Part shown: piece by piece, positions 1-5,277 of the stretch
Position numbering within the stretch: position 1 is the first letter of the stretch
Layout of the letters: the number at the start of each line of letters is the position of its first letter
Assembly: GCA_020630115.1 (NCBI GenBank)
Contig: JAHDCA010000025.1
Coordinates: forward strand, 1-5,528
Direction of reading: 5' to 3'
Origin: Candidatus Dojkabacteria bacterium
Lineage (GTDB): Bacteria; Patescibacteriota; Dojkabacteria; SC72; JAHDCA01
DNA: 5,528 nt
Made by a program: the position numbers and the translations under genes
The notes under the pieces: model-generated
What the model was told of the DNA's origin: nothing
The model's input: only the letters and a program-made list of their open reading frames with translations
Database searches by the model: none

Positions 1-352
1 GATTCTCTCAAGTGCAATAGGATTATGAAGCGGTGCCAGATCTGATATCTCTTCTAACTCATCTATAACCTCAGATGTTAGTTTAGTTGTCTCTTTGAAC
101 TTTTCACCACCATGAACAACCCTAAAACCGATTGCATCTACGCTTTGTATGCCTAAAAGGTATAGATCTTTGATGATTAGTTCAAACACTTTGTCTTTAA
201 GGTCAAAATCAATTTTGACTTTTGTATCTAAGATATAGTCCTTCTTTATGTTTATTCTCAAAGAGATAGTTCTGATCTAGGATTACACTCTCATTATTAA
301 AGAGTTTAACCTTAACAGTTGTACTTCCTGGATTTACGACTAGAATGTTCAC
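1..352 (-). CDS. ackA: Acetate kinase, N-terminal part, apparent frameshift, cut by window edge
   Basis: Acetate kinase interconverts acetyl phosphate + ADP and acetate + ATP in the cytoplasm, the ATP-yielding step of acetate fermentation. From the GTG at 352 the protein starts MNILVVNPGSTTVKVKLF, matching the family N-terminus: N7, G9, S10 and K14 are kept, T12 replaces the usual Ser, and P8 recalls butyrate kinases. This frame stops at TGA 209-211. The next frame (+1), open from about 276 to the window edge, continues with DAIGFRVVHGGEKF and then DLAPLHNP, unmistakable acetate kinase blocks that include the substrate-binding Arg of the RVVHGG motif. The two halves are therefore one gene with a one-base insertion (or two-base loss) between 209 and 279. 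This may be a sequencing or assembly error, a true mutation or, less likely, programmed +1 slippage. A GTG at 397 would add 15 residues not typical of the family; 352 is preferred because a TACAAT box lies six bases upstream. Confidence 0.88.
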
Positions 353-358
353 ACATCT

Positions 359-364
359 ATTGTA
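359..364 (-). promoter_or_regulatory. Candidate -10 box for leaderless acetate kinase mRNA
   Basis: On the minus strand TACAAT (5 of 6 to TATAAT) ends six bases before the GTG at 352, the distance expected if transcription starts at the start codon. There is no SD ahead of this GTG. A second candidate, TATACA at 406-411, ends eight bases before the alternative GTG at 397. No good -35 is visible for either. Confidence 0.4.
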
Positions 365-390
365 TTGGAATTTTACAAAAATGCTATCAC

Positions 391-419
391 TTCTCACTCT
401 ATTGATGTATACTTATGAT
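391..419 (+). promoter_or_regulatory. Candidate promoter of the cold-shock gene
   Basis: TTCTCA (391-396, 4 of 6 to TTGACA) and TATGAT (414-419, 5 of 6 to TATAAT) are separated by 17 bases. A second -10 candidate, TATACT, lies at 408-413. Either would start a transcript near 420-427, giving the cold-shock gene a leader of about 105 nt. The palindrome GTATAC (407-412) is shared with a minus-strand -10 candidate for the acetate kinase gene, so the divergent promoters may overlap. Confidence 0.45.
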
Positions 420-424
420 GCTTT

Positions 425-432
425 AAGGAGGT
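425..432 (+). promoter_or_regulatory. Perfect Shine-Dalgarno sequence far upstream of the cold-shock start
   Basis: AAGGAGGT is fully complementary to the canonical 16S rRNA 3' end, yet it lies 98 bases ahead of the cold-shock ATG at 531. It could serve the mini-ORF starting TTG at 443 (10 bases away), act as a ribosome standby site, or pair elsewhere in the leader. It is the only full consensus SD I see in an intergenic stretch of this window. Confidence 0.45.
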
Positions 433-442
433 TAGCGTAAAG

Positions 443-508
443 TTGTTTTACACAAATTTAGAAATATTTCCCGCTGCTAGGATGTGGTCAATCCAGCGAA
501 ATATTTAA
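443..508 (+). CDS. Possible 21-codon leader ORF upstream of the cold-shock gene
   Basis: Starting at TTG 443, ten bases after a perfect SD, an open frame encodes MFYTNLEIFPAARMWSIQRN plus a final Ile and stops at TAA 506-508, 22 bases before the cold-shock ATG. It resembles no family I know. The reading frame runs through both arms of the leader hairpin (462-506), so a translating ribosome would melt that hairpin. This suggests a regulatory leader peptide or translational coupling. The TTG start, the slightly long SD spacing and the short length mean it may be chance; conservation in relatives would decide. Confidence 0.3.
   Translation: MFYTNLEIFPAARMWSIQRNI
462..506 (+). promoter_or_regulatory. 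Leader hairpin of the cold-shock mRNA
   Basis: AAATATTT (462-469) pairs with 499-506, and CGCTG (472-476) pairs with CAGCG (494-498), giving a 13-bp stem with a two-base bulge (CC, 470-471) and a 17-base loop. A competing fold can form inside the loop, pairing GGAT (480-483) with ATCC (491-494) and CT (477-478) with AG (495-496). No U-run follows, so this is not an ordinary terminator. Cold-shock genes of the cspA type are known to have long, temperature-responsive leaders; a similar role here is inferred. Confidence 0.5.
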
Positions 509-530
509 ATTAAAGTAGAGAGAGAAAAGT

Positions 531-758
531 ATGGCAACTACTACACAAGGTACTGTTAAAACAGTCGTAGCTGACAAAGGTTTCGGATTCATCTCAGTTG
601 AAGGTATGGAGAAAGACGTGTTCTTTCACATCAACAACGTTTCTGAAGAACTCGCTGAACGAGGAATCGGTCCAGGAGATCTAGTAGAATTCGAAATGGA
701 AGAAACTGAAAAAGGTTTCAACGCTATTGATCTAAGAATCGCTAAAACTGAAGAGTAA
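531..758 (+). CDS. Cold-shock domain protein (CspA family)
   Basis: This is a 75-residue single cold-shock domain, the usual size for the family. Such proteins bind single-stranded RNA and DNA in the cytoplasm and act as RNA chaperones, keeping mRNA unfolded in the cold or in fast growth. RNP1 is KGFGFI (residues 16-21) and RNP2 is VFFHI (30-34), with the aromatic nucleic-acid-binding residues in place. The common GTVKWFN start is GTVKTVV here, so the Trp of that strand is absent. The tail is acidic and ends in EE. The ATG at 531 is preceded only by a weak purine run (AGAGAGAG), while a perfect SD sits far upstream in a structured leader. The gene is monocistronic: its own promoter region lies divergent from the acetate kinase gene, and a strong terminator follows. 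Family assignment is secure; whether it responds to cold is not shown. Confidence 0.96.
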   Translation: MATTTQGTVKTVVADKGFGFISVEGMEKDVFFHINNVSEELAERGIGPGDLVEFEMEETEKGFNAIDLRIAKTEE

Positions 759-774
759 TTTTTCGAAATTATTT

Positions 775-791
775 CTAAGTTAAGCACTTAG
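775..791 (+). repeat. Small inverted repeat ahead of the terminator
   Basis: CTAAGT (775-780) and ACTTAG (786-791) form a 6-bp stem with a five-base loop between the cold-shock stop codon and the main terminator. It has no U-run and may only help protect the mRNA 3' end, or be chance. Confidence 0.3.
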
Positions 792-798
792 TCAAGAT

Positions 799-830
799 AA
801 AGGTCCTGAGCAATCAGGGCCTTTTATTTT
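799..830 (+). terminator. Rho-independent terminator of the cold-shock gene
   Basis: AAAGGTCCTGA (799-809), loop GCAA, and TCAGGGCCTTT (814-824) form an 11-bp stem with one G-T wobble, followed by TTTTATTTT. The U-rich tail overlaps the stop codon of the convergent ABC permease gene (824-826). Read on the minus strand the same stem is followed by TTTATCTTG, so it could also stop the ABC operon, though less strongly. Confidence 0.9.
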
Positions 831-1612
831 ATATCCCGTAAATGAAAGATTATAAGATTTGCAATAATCAGTAACGTCGTAATTACAAGTATCGGTATTA
901 ATAAGATTTCTTCACTTGATAGACCTGTCAAAAGCTTAGGCCCATTGTAGTAATGCATTGCACTAAGGTATTTTAACGATTCTAGGTCTTCAATGATCTG
1001 TGAAAGTACGTGACATATATATGAGACCACGAGCATTACGGAGCAAACCCCTACTGCTATAGATTTATTTTTGAAGATGTTTTGGACTAACATAGCAGAC
1101 ATTCCAAAGAAAGTACCAAGAAATCCAGCAGCACAACTTGCAACAATTACAGGTTGCATACTTACATTGAAATCAAACAGTACTTTACCAATCCAGATTG
1201 ACATTACCAATACTAAAGAAAGTACAACTTGTTGGGAAAGGACAGATAGTATCTTTTGCCCTGCGATATTGACTCTTGATTTGGGACTAGCCAAGAGTAA
1301 CTCAAGTGTGCCATTCTTCTCTTCATCACCAATCGCACTTGCACCAGCAGAGATCGCAACTGCTGGCAGTAAAAGTGGGATGATTATTGAGTAATATTCA
1401 AAACCTAGCCATCCCTCAGGGCTTGCAACTTGAGCAAACTCTCCGAACAAACCATCTAACTCCTGGGGGAAGTTCTCTAGTAGAACTGGCAGTTCTTTAG
1501 AGAATGTTGAGTGAGCTGCGGAAAAGAGAAGTGAAAATCCAAATAAGCAAACTCCCCAAATGATCGTCGATTTTAGCCTGGATTTGAATTCATGAGTAGC
1601 AATGGACAACAT
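824..1612 (-). CDS. ABC-2 type transporter permease
   Basis: This is the membrane half of an ABC exporter, 262 residues long. About six membrane segments can be seen at roughly 16-34, 74-94, 124-146, 153-177, 184-207 and 235-257. An extracytoplasmic stretch lies between the first two. The motif GDEEKNGTLELLLASP (95-110) between segments 2 and 3 is the ABC-2 permease hallmark (EExxGTLE) that contacts the ATPase. The ATG is nine bases after the stop of the ATPase gene and has no SD, so translation is probably coupled and the two are one operon. The substrate cannot be read from sequence; relatives export antibiotics, lipids, polysaccharides or sodium. The gene ends at the tail of the cold-shock terminator. 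Confidence 0.9.
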   Translation of the reverse strand: MLSIATHEFKSRLKSTIIWGVCLFGFSLLFSAAHSTFSKELPVLLENFPQELDGLFGEFAQVASPEGWLGFEYYSIIIPLLLPAVAISAGASAIGDEEKNGTLELLLASPKSRVNIAGQKILSVLSQQVVLSLVLVMSIWIGKVLFDFNVSMQPVIVASCAAGFLGTFFGMSAMLVQNIFKNKSIAVGVCSVMLVVSYICHVLSQIIEDLESLKYLSAMHYYNGPKLLTGLSSEEILLIPILVITTLLIIANLIIFHLRDIK

Positions 1613-1621
1613 AATAAGCTT

Positions 1622-2503
1622 TTAATAATAATGTAAAAATAGATCTTCTAATGTGATTTTCTTTTCCGAAATCTTGACAATTCCGTACTTAGATAACTTT
1701 CTGAAAAGTGCAGTTAGATCACCTTTTGTAGCTATTGTGACTTTTTTACCTGAGACTCTTGATCTCACAATTGATTTAACCTTTTCAAGTTCAACTTTCT
1801 TAATCGGTTTAGAAAGTGTTATTTCATAATTAGTAGTGTTTAGCCTTGAATTCTGAGTAAGGTCTTCAACAGCAATGATCTTCCCATCTTTGATTATCGC
1901 TAACTTGTGGCAGACTTTTTGTACTTCAAGCAGATCATGGGATGAGAGAAATATCGTAGCACCTTTAGAAGCTTTTGATTTAATCAACTTATAGAAGACC
2001 TCTTTCATAAGTGGGTCAAGTCCAGAAGTCGGCTCATCAAGTATTAGTAATTGAGGGTTATGCATAAATGCTTGAATAAGAGCGACTTTCTGCAAATTAC
2101 CTTTAGACAAATCTCCAACTTTCTTAGTTAGATCAAGTTTGAATTTTCGAGATAAGCTTTTGATTTCTTTGTCACAATTAACACCCTTTAGATTTGCGAA
2201 ATACCTAAGTGCCCTTTCTACTCTCATTTCTTCATAGACTTCAGCAGAACCTGCAAGATATCCAATATGTTTTTTGATTTCAGTCGAGTTGTTAACTGAA
2301 TCTAGCGAGAAGACCTCGATCTTTCCTTTTGTAGGACGAATGAAATTTAATATCGCTCTAATAGTAGTACTCTTACCTGCTCCGTTTGGTCCTAGAAAGC
2401 CATAAATCTCTCCTTCTTGAATATCAAGGGAAATAGAATCAACGGCATTAAAATCTCCAAAAGATTTAGTCAGTTCTTTTAATGAAATTGGCAGATTATT
2501 CAT
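1622..2503 (-). CDS. ABC transporter ATP-binding protein (ABC-2 exporter type)
   Basis: This 293-residue cytoplasmic ATPase powers the permease encoded just downstream. Walker A is GPNGAGKST (38-46), the signature is LSKGNLQK (132-139), Walker B is LLILDE (152-157), the D-loop is SGLD (160-163), and the switch His is H189 in FLSSHDLLEV. The signature is divergent (LSKGN rather than LSGGQ), as in many CcmA/BcrA-like exporters. The Q-loop position reads GYLAGSAEVYEEM (81-93), so the usual Gln is missing; some ABC-2 ATPases have LPGE there instead. Residues about 220-293 form an accessory C-terminal region ending HYY. The ATG at 2503 lacks an SD, and TATACA ends seven bases ahead of it, suggesting a leaderless mRNA. 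Role as an exporter is secure; the cargo is unknown. Confidence 0.95.
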   Translation of the reverse strand: MNNLPISLKELTKSFGDFNAVDSISLDIQEGEIYGFLGPNGAGKSTTIRAILNFIRPTKGKIEVFSLDSVNNSTEIKKHIGYLAGSAEVYEEMRVERALRYFANLKGVNCDKEIKSLSRKFKLDLTKKVGDLSKGNLQKVALIQAFMHNPQLLILDEPTSGLDPLMKEVFYKLIKSKASKGATIFLSSHDLLEVQKVCHKLAIIKDGKIIAVEDLTQNSRLNTTNYEITLSKPIKKVELEKVKSIVRSRVSGKKVTIATKGDLTALFRKLSKYGIVKISEKKITLEDLFLHYY

Positions 2504-2510
2504 AATTAAT

Positions 2511-2540
2511 TGTATATATTTTAAATTTCTAAGTCTACAA
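2511..2540 (-). promoter_or_regulatory. Candidate promoter of the ABC operon
   Basis: On the minus strand TTGTAG (2540-2535) is followed after 18 bases by TATACA (2516-2511), or after 16 bases by TATATA (2518-2513). From TATACA the start codon is seven bases away, consistent with transcription starting at or next to the ATG. The element shares the 89-base spacer with the divergent flavocytochrome promoter. Confidence 0.5.
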
Positions 2541-2565
2541 AAATTTTATTATTATTAGGTATAAT
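2534..2565 (+). promoter_or_regulatory. Candidate promoter of the flavocytochrome gene
   Basis: A perfect TATAAT lies at 2560-2565. The best -35 candidate, TCTACA (2534-2539), is 20 bases upstream, longer than ideal. Transcription would start near 2572, leaving a leader of about 20 bases with no SD before the ATG at 2593. The -35 regions of this promoter and the divergent ABC promoter overlap (2535-2539), so the two may compete for RNA polymerase. Confidence 0.5.
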
Positions 2566-2592
2566 CAAATAACTAATCTAACATTAACAAAT

Positions 2593-3873
2593 ATGAAAAA
2601 TTTACTTAGTAAGAAGTTGGGATTACTGATACTGACTACTACCCTCCCTTTCTTGATACTTTTAAAGGATGCAGATCTAACGAACAAAGACAGCCTTATA
2701 TATACTCTTGGCTCAATAACTGGTTTTGTAGGTACTGTTACGTTACTTTGGCAGTTTATACTAGGAACAAGATTTGCATCGAAATGGATCTCTAATGATC
2801 AGTCATCTCTCCTAAAGTTGCACAAGAACTTAGGGATATACGGAACTCTCTTTGTCTTTGCACATCCGATCTTAGAAAGAGTCGCACGATTCACTGACCC
2901 TAGTTGGATATTGAAGATCACATTTATAAATGAGATCGAAAAGCATATCTCCTTTGGGCGAATTGCACTAATACTGATTATGATAATTTGGATATCTAGT
3001 GCTGCTCTAAGAGGGAAAATCAAGTATCGACCATGGTTATATATCCACTATTTGAGTTACCCTGCTATGTTGATGGTCTTTCTCCATGCACTAGATATCG
3101 GTCACGTACTTGAGTCGTACCCTATTATCAAATTTGGCTGGTTACTTGCGATGTTTAGCTATATAGCACTTTTAGCTTCACGACTACTTTTTGCTGCAGG
3201 ATACTTTAAGCAGAAGTTTGAGGTAGAGAGTATCAATAAGATATCAAAAGATATCTATGAGATCAGCCTTAATATCTTAGTAGATCCAGAGGCATTTCAA
3301 TTTAGCCCAGGTCAATACATTTACTTACAGCTAAAGAGTTTCGGTGAATCTCATCCATTTAGTATTGTTAGTTATAATGATGGTACCTTGAAGTTAGCTT
3401 TTAAGGCTTACGGTGATTTCACTAACAGGCTGAGTGGTTTGACTAGCGGAAGCATTGTATATATAGACGGTGCTTATGGTAACTTCACAGAGCAATCCCA
3501 AGACAAGGATCTCAGTAAATTAATAATTGCAGGAGGTATTGGGGCGACTCCTTTTGTTACTTTCATAAATGAATTTGGTACAAGTGATGATCTGCTGATT
3601 TATTCGTGTCGTTACGAAGATGAGTTTATTCAAGAGCAAGAGATTAGTAAAAAGCTTGATAAGAACTTTGTTAAGATCGTTACTGAGAATAAGGCAACTC
3701 AAAGGCTGTCGCTGACTAAATTGAAGAAGATACTTAAGCAGAGAAACTTCCACCCAGATGGTTCTCACGTTTTACTTTGCGGAAGTAATAGGTTTATGAA
3801 AGATGTAAGGCAGATGTTAATCAAGCTAGGCTTTGACAAGGATGTGATCTTTACTGAAGAGTTTAGTTTCTAA
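2593..3873 (+). CDS. Membrane flavocytochrome, ferric reductase / NADPH oxidase superfamily
   Basis: This 426-residue protein should move electrons from cytoplasmic NAD(P)H through FAD and two membrane haems to an acceptor outside, such as ferric iron or oxygen. About six membrane segments span residues 9-203. Haem-ligand candidates are H77 and H91 (14 apart) in segment 3 and H152 and H165 (13 apart) in segment 5, the pattern of the ferric reductase domain. The FAD domain follows with PGQYIYL (239-245) and HPFSIVS (254-260). The NAD(P) domain has IIAGGIGATP (311-320) and LLCGSNRFMKDV (394-405), and the chain ends EEFSF, with an aromatic residue where the family stacks on the flavin. All domains look intact. 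It is monocistronic, and its stop overlaps the end of the convergent kinase gene. Reductase versus oxidase activity cannot be decided here. Confidence 0.93.
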   Translation: MKNLLSKKLGLLILTTTLPFLILLKDADLTNKDSLIYTLGSITGFVGTVTLLWQFILGTRFASKWISNDQSSLLKLHKNLGIYGTLFVFAHPILERVARFTDPSWILKITFINEIEKHISFGRIALILIMIIWISSAALRGKIKYRPWLYIHYLSYPAMLMVFLHALDIGHVLESYPIIKFGWLLAMFSYIALLASRLLFAAGYFKQKFEVESINKISKDIYEISLNILVDPEAFQFSPGQYIYLQLKSFGESHPFSIVSYNDGTLKLAFKAYGDFTNRLSGLTSGSIVYIDGAYGNFTEQSQDKDLSKLIIAGGIGATPFVTFINEFGTSDDLLIYSCRYEDEFIQEQEISKKLDKNFVKIVTENKATQRLSLTKLKKILKQRNFHPDGSHVLLCGSNRFMKDVRQMLIKLGFDKDVIFTEEFSF

Positions 3874-4372
3874 TCATAAACTGAGCTTGCGATTTTGGAT
3901 CACTAGCCTTAATGTAGCGATCTTCAGCCTCTTGCCACTTAATACTTGAAAGCTCAATATCACTCTTTGAGATGTGCTTTCTGCCATCATCATTTAATTC
4001 TCTTTGTACTAAACGGGTGTACGCGGTCTCCTTAGGAACATCAACCCATACTTTGGTTACATCACCAAAATTAAAAGACCCAAACGAGAAGCATCCTTCG
4101 ATTATTATCTTCTTGGACCCTCTACAATCTTTGAGAACTCTGACAACCTCGTATTCAGTATTTTCAAAATCAATCTCAAATCCCTTGTCTATATTCACTT
4201 GATCAAACAGACCAGTTTTGTCAAATGTATACTCATCAAGATTAATATGGATATCACAGTTAAGTCTCTCTAATAAATCACGAGCAATTGTAGACTTACC
4301 TGATCCTGCTCTACCATCGATAAGGATGACAAATTGTTCCTTTTTAGTTAATGATTTTACCAATTCTTCCAT
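3863..4372 (-). CDS. Uridine-kinase-like P-loop NTPase
   Basis: This is a small cytoplasmic P-loop kinase of 169 residues. Walker A is GRAGSGKST (20-28) inside the IDGRAGSGKST context typical of uridine-kinase-like proteins. NLDEYTF holds a DEY resembling the DDFY substrate site of uridine kinases, and KKIIIEGCF corresponds to the strand before the central helix. A probable LID region with TRLVQREL and DDGRKH follows. The C-terminus (SSIKW, EDRYI) fits the same family. Many such proteins have unknown substrates, so nucleoside phosphorylation is inferred only. I choose the ATG at 4372 because TATAAT overlaps the alternative ATG at 4379-4381 and ends seven bases before 4372, implying a leaderless mRNA. 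The 3' end overlaps that of the flavocytochrome gene by 11 bases. Confidence 0.85.
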   Translation of the reverse strand: MEELVKSLTKKEQFVILIDGRAGSGKSTIARDLLERLNCDIHINLDEYTFDKTGLFDQVNIDKGFEIDFENTEYEVVRVLKDCRGSKKIIIEGCFSFGSFNFGDVTKVWVDVPKETAYTRLVQRELNDDGRKHISKSDIELSSIKWQEAEDRYIKASDPKSQAQFMIRN

Positions 4373-4379
4373 AATGAAC

Positions 4380-4409
4380 ATTATATGGTGACATCCTGAT
4401 TACTGCCAC
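4380..4409 (-). promoter_or_regulatory. Promoter of the P-loop kinase gene
   Basis: On the minus strand GTGGCA (4409-4404, 4 of 6 to TTGACA), an 18-base spacer and a perfect TATAAT (4385-4380) lie so that transcription would start at about 4373-4372, on the chosen start codon. The -10 box overlaps the upstream in-frame ATG at 4381, which therefore could not be in the mRNA. Confidence 0.6.
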
Positions 4410-4423
4410 TATGTATAATTTAA
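4406..4423 (+). repeat. Direct repeat copy 1: CCACT + ATGTATAAT + TAA
   Basis: CCACTATGTATAATTTAA recurs at 4481-4499 with one inserted A and one T-to-C change. Each copy contains a perfect TATAAT (4414-4419 here). This copy could be a second, upstream promoter for the rhodanese gene giving a mRNA with a leader of about 75 nt. It also overlaps the -35 of the minus-strand kinase promoter. Confidence 0.45.
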
Positions 4424-4480
4424 AGTATCTGGTCTTTTGGTCTTCTTTGTGATCGGGTATATCGACCTACCTATGAAAAT

Positions 4481-4499
4481 CCACTAATGTATAATCTAA
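4481..4499 (+). promoter_or_regulatory. Promoter -10 region of the rhodanese gene (direct repeat copy 2)
   Basis: CCACTAATGTATAATCTAA contains TATAAT at 4490-4495, which ends six bases before the ATG at 4502. The upstream in-frame ATG (4487-4489) directly abuts the -10 box and would not be transcribed, so 4502 is the likely start of a leaderless mRNA. No convincing -35 is seen. Confidence 0.55.
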
Positions 4500-4501
4500 C
4501 T

Positions 4502-4759
4502 ATGATAATCGATGTTCGAACAGTACAAGAGTATGAAGAAGGTTTTATCAAAGGGGCAATAAACATACCGGTTGATGAGATTGATAATTTCGACTTTTCA
4601 TCGTTAAGCGAAGAATTGGATTTGATACTGTACTGTAGATCTGGTGGAAGAGCTGAGTTAGCACGTGCATTTATCCTGCATAATCACAACTTCAAGTCTG
4701 TATCTAATCTTGGCGGAATTGATGATATGGTTAACTTGGGTTATGAATTAGAGATATAA
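4502..4759 (+). CDS. Single-domain rhodanese (sulfurtransferase)
   Basis: This 85-residue rhodanese domain resembles the GlpE/PspE size class. Rhodaneses carry sulfur as a cysteine persulfide, passing it from thiosulfate or another donor to cyanide, thiols or partner proteins. The N-terminal IIDVRTVQEYEEGFIKGAIN is the classic DVR...E...GHI.GA.N block, with Lys in place of the His neighbourhood. The active loop is CRSGGRA, with catalytic Cys at residue 45 and the six-residue loop typical of sulfurtransferases rather than the longer Cdc25 loop. The end LGGIDDMVNLGYEL fits the family's GG...W...GYP closing motif, with Met where Trp is common. There is no signal peptide, so it is cytoplasmic. 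The gene has its own promoter, and its last 19 bases overlap the convergent YecM-like gene. The partner is unknown. Confidence 0.93.
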   Translation: MIIDVRTVQEYEEGFIKGAINIPVDEIDNFDFSSLSEELDLILYCRSGGRAELARAFILHNHNFKSVSNLGGIDDMVNLGYELEI

Positions 4760-5223
4760 TTAATCCCAATAGAGTCTTTCGGGAATTTTAACTGAATGAA
4801 CTCAGATAATCTTATCTTAAGCATAGGGAACTCTGCTCTATCAATATTTTTTGTGTACCAGTCAAGTTCTGGATGAAGATCAATTATTTCTTGAAAACTA
4901 AGTTCCGAGATAAATTCTGCATGTTCAAAATCTGAAGGGTGAACTTGTCCTTCTAGTGGTTCAACAAGCTCTATAAAACTAAACTTTTGCTGACCGTATT
5001 CGATTTCAGAATTTAGTTTGAACATACCCACTCTTCTACCCTCAACAGTGGCTTCTCTAAATAACTCCCCATGCTTTTCAAACTCAGCTTTGATACTCTC
5101 ATAATTATCTGAGTCACTAGCGTGATACGCAATATGATCAAGTTGAAAATTATTAAGATCTATACCTTTCTCTAAAGCTAACTGATATAGCTTATCTAAA
5201 AAGTTTGTATAACGGTTAAACAT
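4741..5223 (-). CDS. yecM: YecM-like protein (VOC/glyoxalase fold)
   Basis: This 160-residue protein matches the E. coli YecM family (about 188 residues), a vicinal-oxygen-chelate fold whose members are thought to bind a metal and whose reaction is unknown. Blocks in common, from memory of YecM, are LDHIAYH (28-34) against ADHISLR, EGRRVGMFKL (61-70) against NGRPICLFKL, FSFIELVEP (81-89) against FSIVELPWP, and FEHAEF (99-104) against WEHIEI. H30, E85 and H101 are candidate metal ligands. The C-terminal LKIRLSEFIQLKFPKDSI is close to the family's IKFHPWSIEEIV ending. There is no SD before the ATG at 5223; a weak TAAGCT lies seven bases upstream. Whether it shares a transcript with the gene to its right is unclear, as the 109-base spacer shows no strong terminator. 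Confidence 0.78.
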   Translation of the reverse strand: MFNRYTNFLDKLYQLALEKGIDLNNFQLDHIAYHASDSDNYESIKAEFEKHGELFREATVEGRRVGMFKLNSEIEYGQQKFSFIELVEPLEGQVHPSDFEHAEFISELSFQEIIDLHPELDWYTKNIDRAEFPMLKIRLSEFIQLKFPKDSIGINYISNS

Positions 5224-5252
5224 TCTTGAGAGCTTAAATTAAAAATTTCATG

Positions 5253-5277
5253 TTTGCTAATTCATAATAATAGCAAA
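5253..5277. promoter_or_regulatory. Inverted repeat upstream of the YecM-like gene, possible operator
   Basis: TTTGCTA (5253-5259) and TAGCAAA (5271-5277) form a perfect 7-bp inverted repeat with an 11-base spacer, 30 bases ahead of the YecM-like ATG. It is flanked by AAATTTCAT direct repeats at 5243-5251 and 5275-5283, 32 bases apart. The layout would suit a dimeric repressor, but the AT-rich context makes chance possible. Confidence 0.3.

Noticed and set aside
209..211. TGA ending the first acetate kinase frame as a recoded (sense) UGA codon
   Set aside because: Reading through in the same frame meets another TGA two codons on and a TAA two codons after that, while the family motifs continue in the +1 frame. 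A frameshift explains the data; an altered genetic code does not.
462..506. Leader hairpin as a Rho-independent terminator or attenuator
   Set aside because: The stem is followed by AAATTAAAG rather than a U-run, so intrinsic termination is unlikely.
1071..1394. 107-residue plus-strand open frame
   Set aside because: It lies wholly inside the well-supported ABC permease gene on the other strand and shows no family motif.
2799..3023. 74-residue minus-strand open frame
   Set aside because: It is antisense to the membrane part of the flavocytochrome gene and has no recognisable features.
3520..3768. 82-residue minus-strand open frame
   Set aside because: It is antisense to the NAD(P)-binding domain of the flavocytochrome gene, low in complexity and without motifs.
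3972..4202. 76-residue plus-strand open frame
   Set aside because: It is antisense to the P-loop kinase gene, whose Walker A and family blocks are clear.
4411..4452. 13-codon ORF (MYNLKYLVFWSSL) upstream of the rhodanese gene
   Set aside because: Its ATG abuts a TATAAT -10 box and has no SD, so it is probably promoter sequence rather than a gene.
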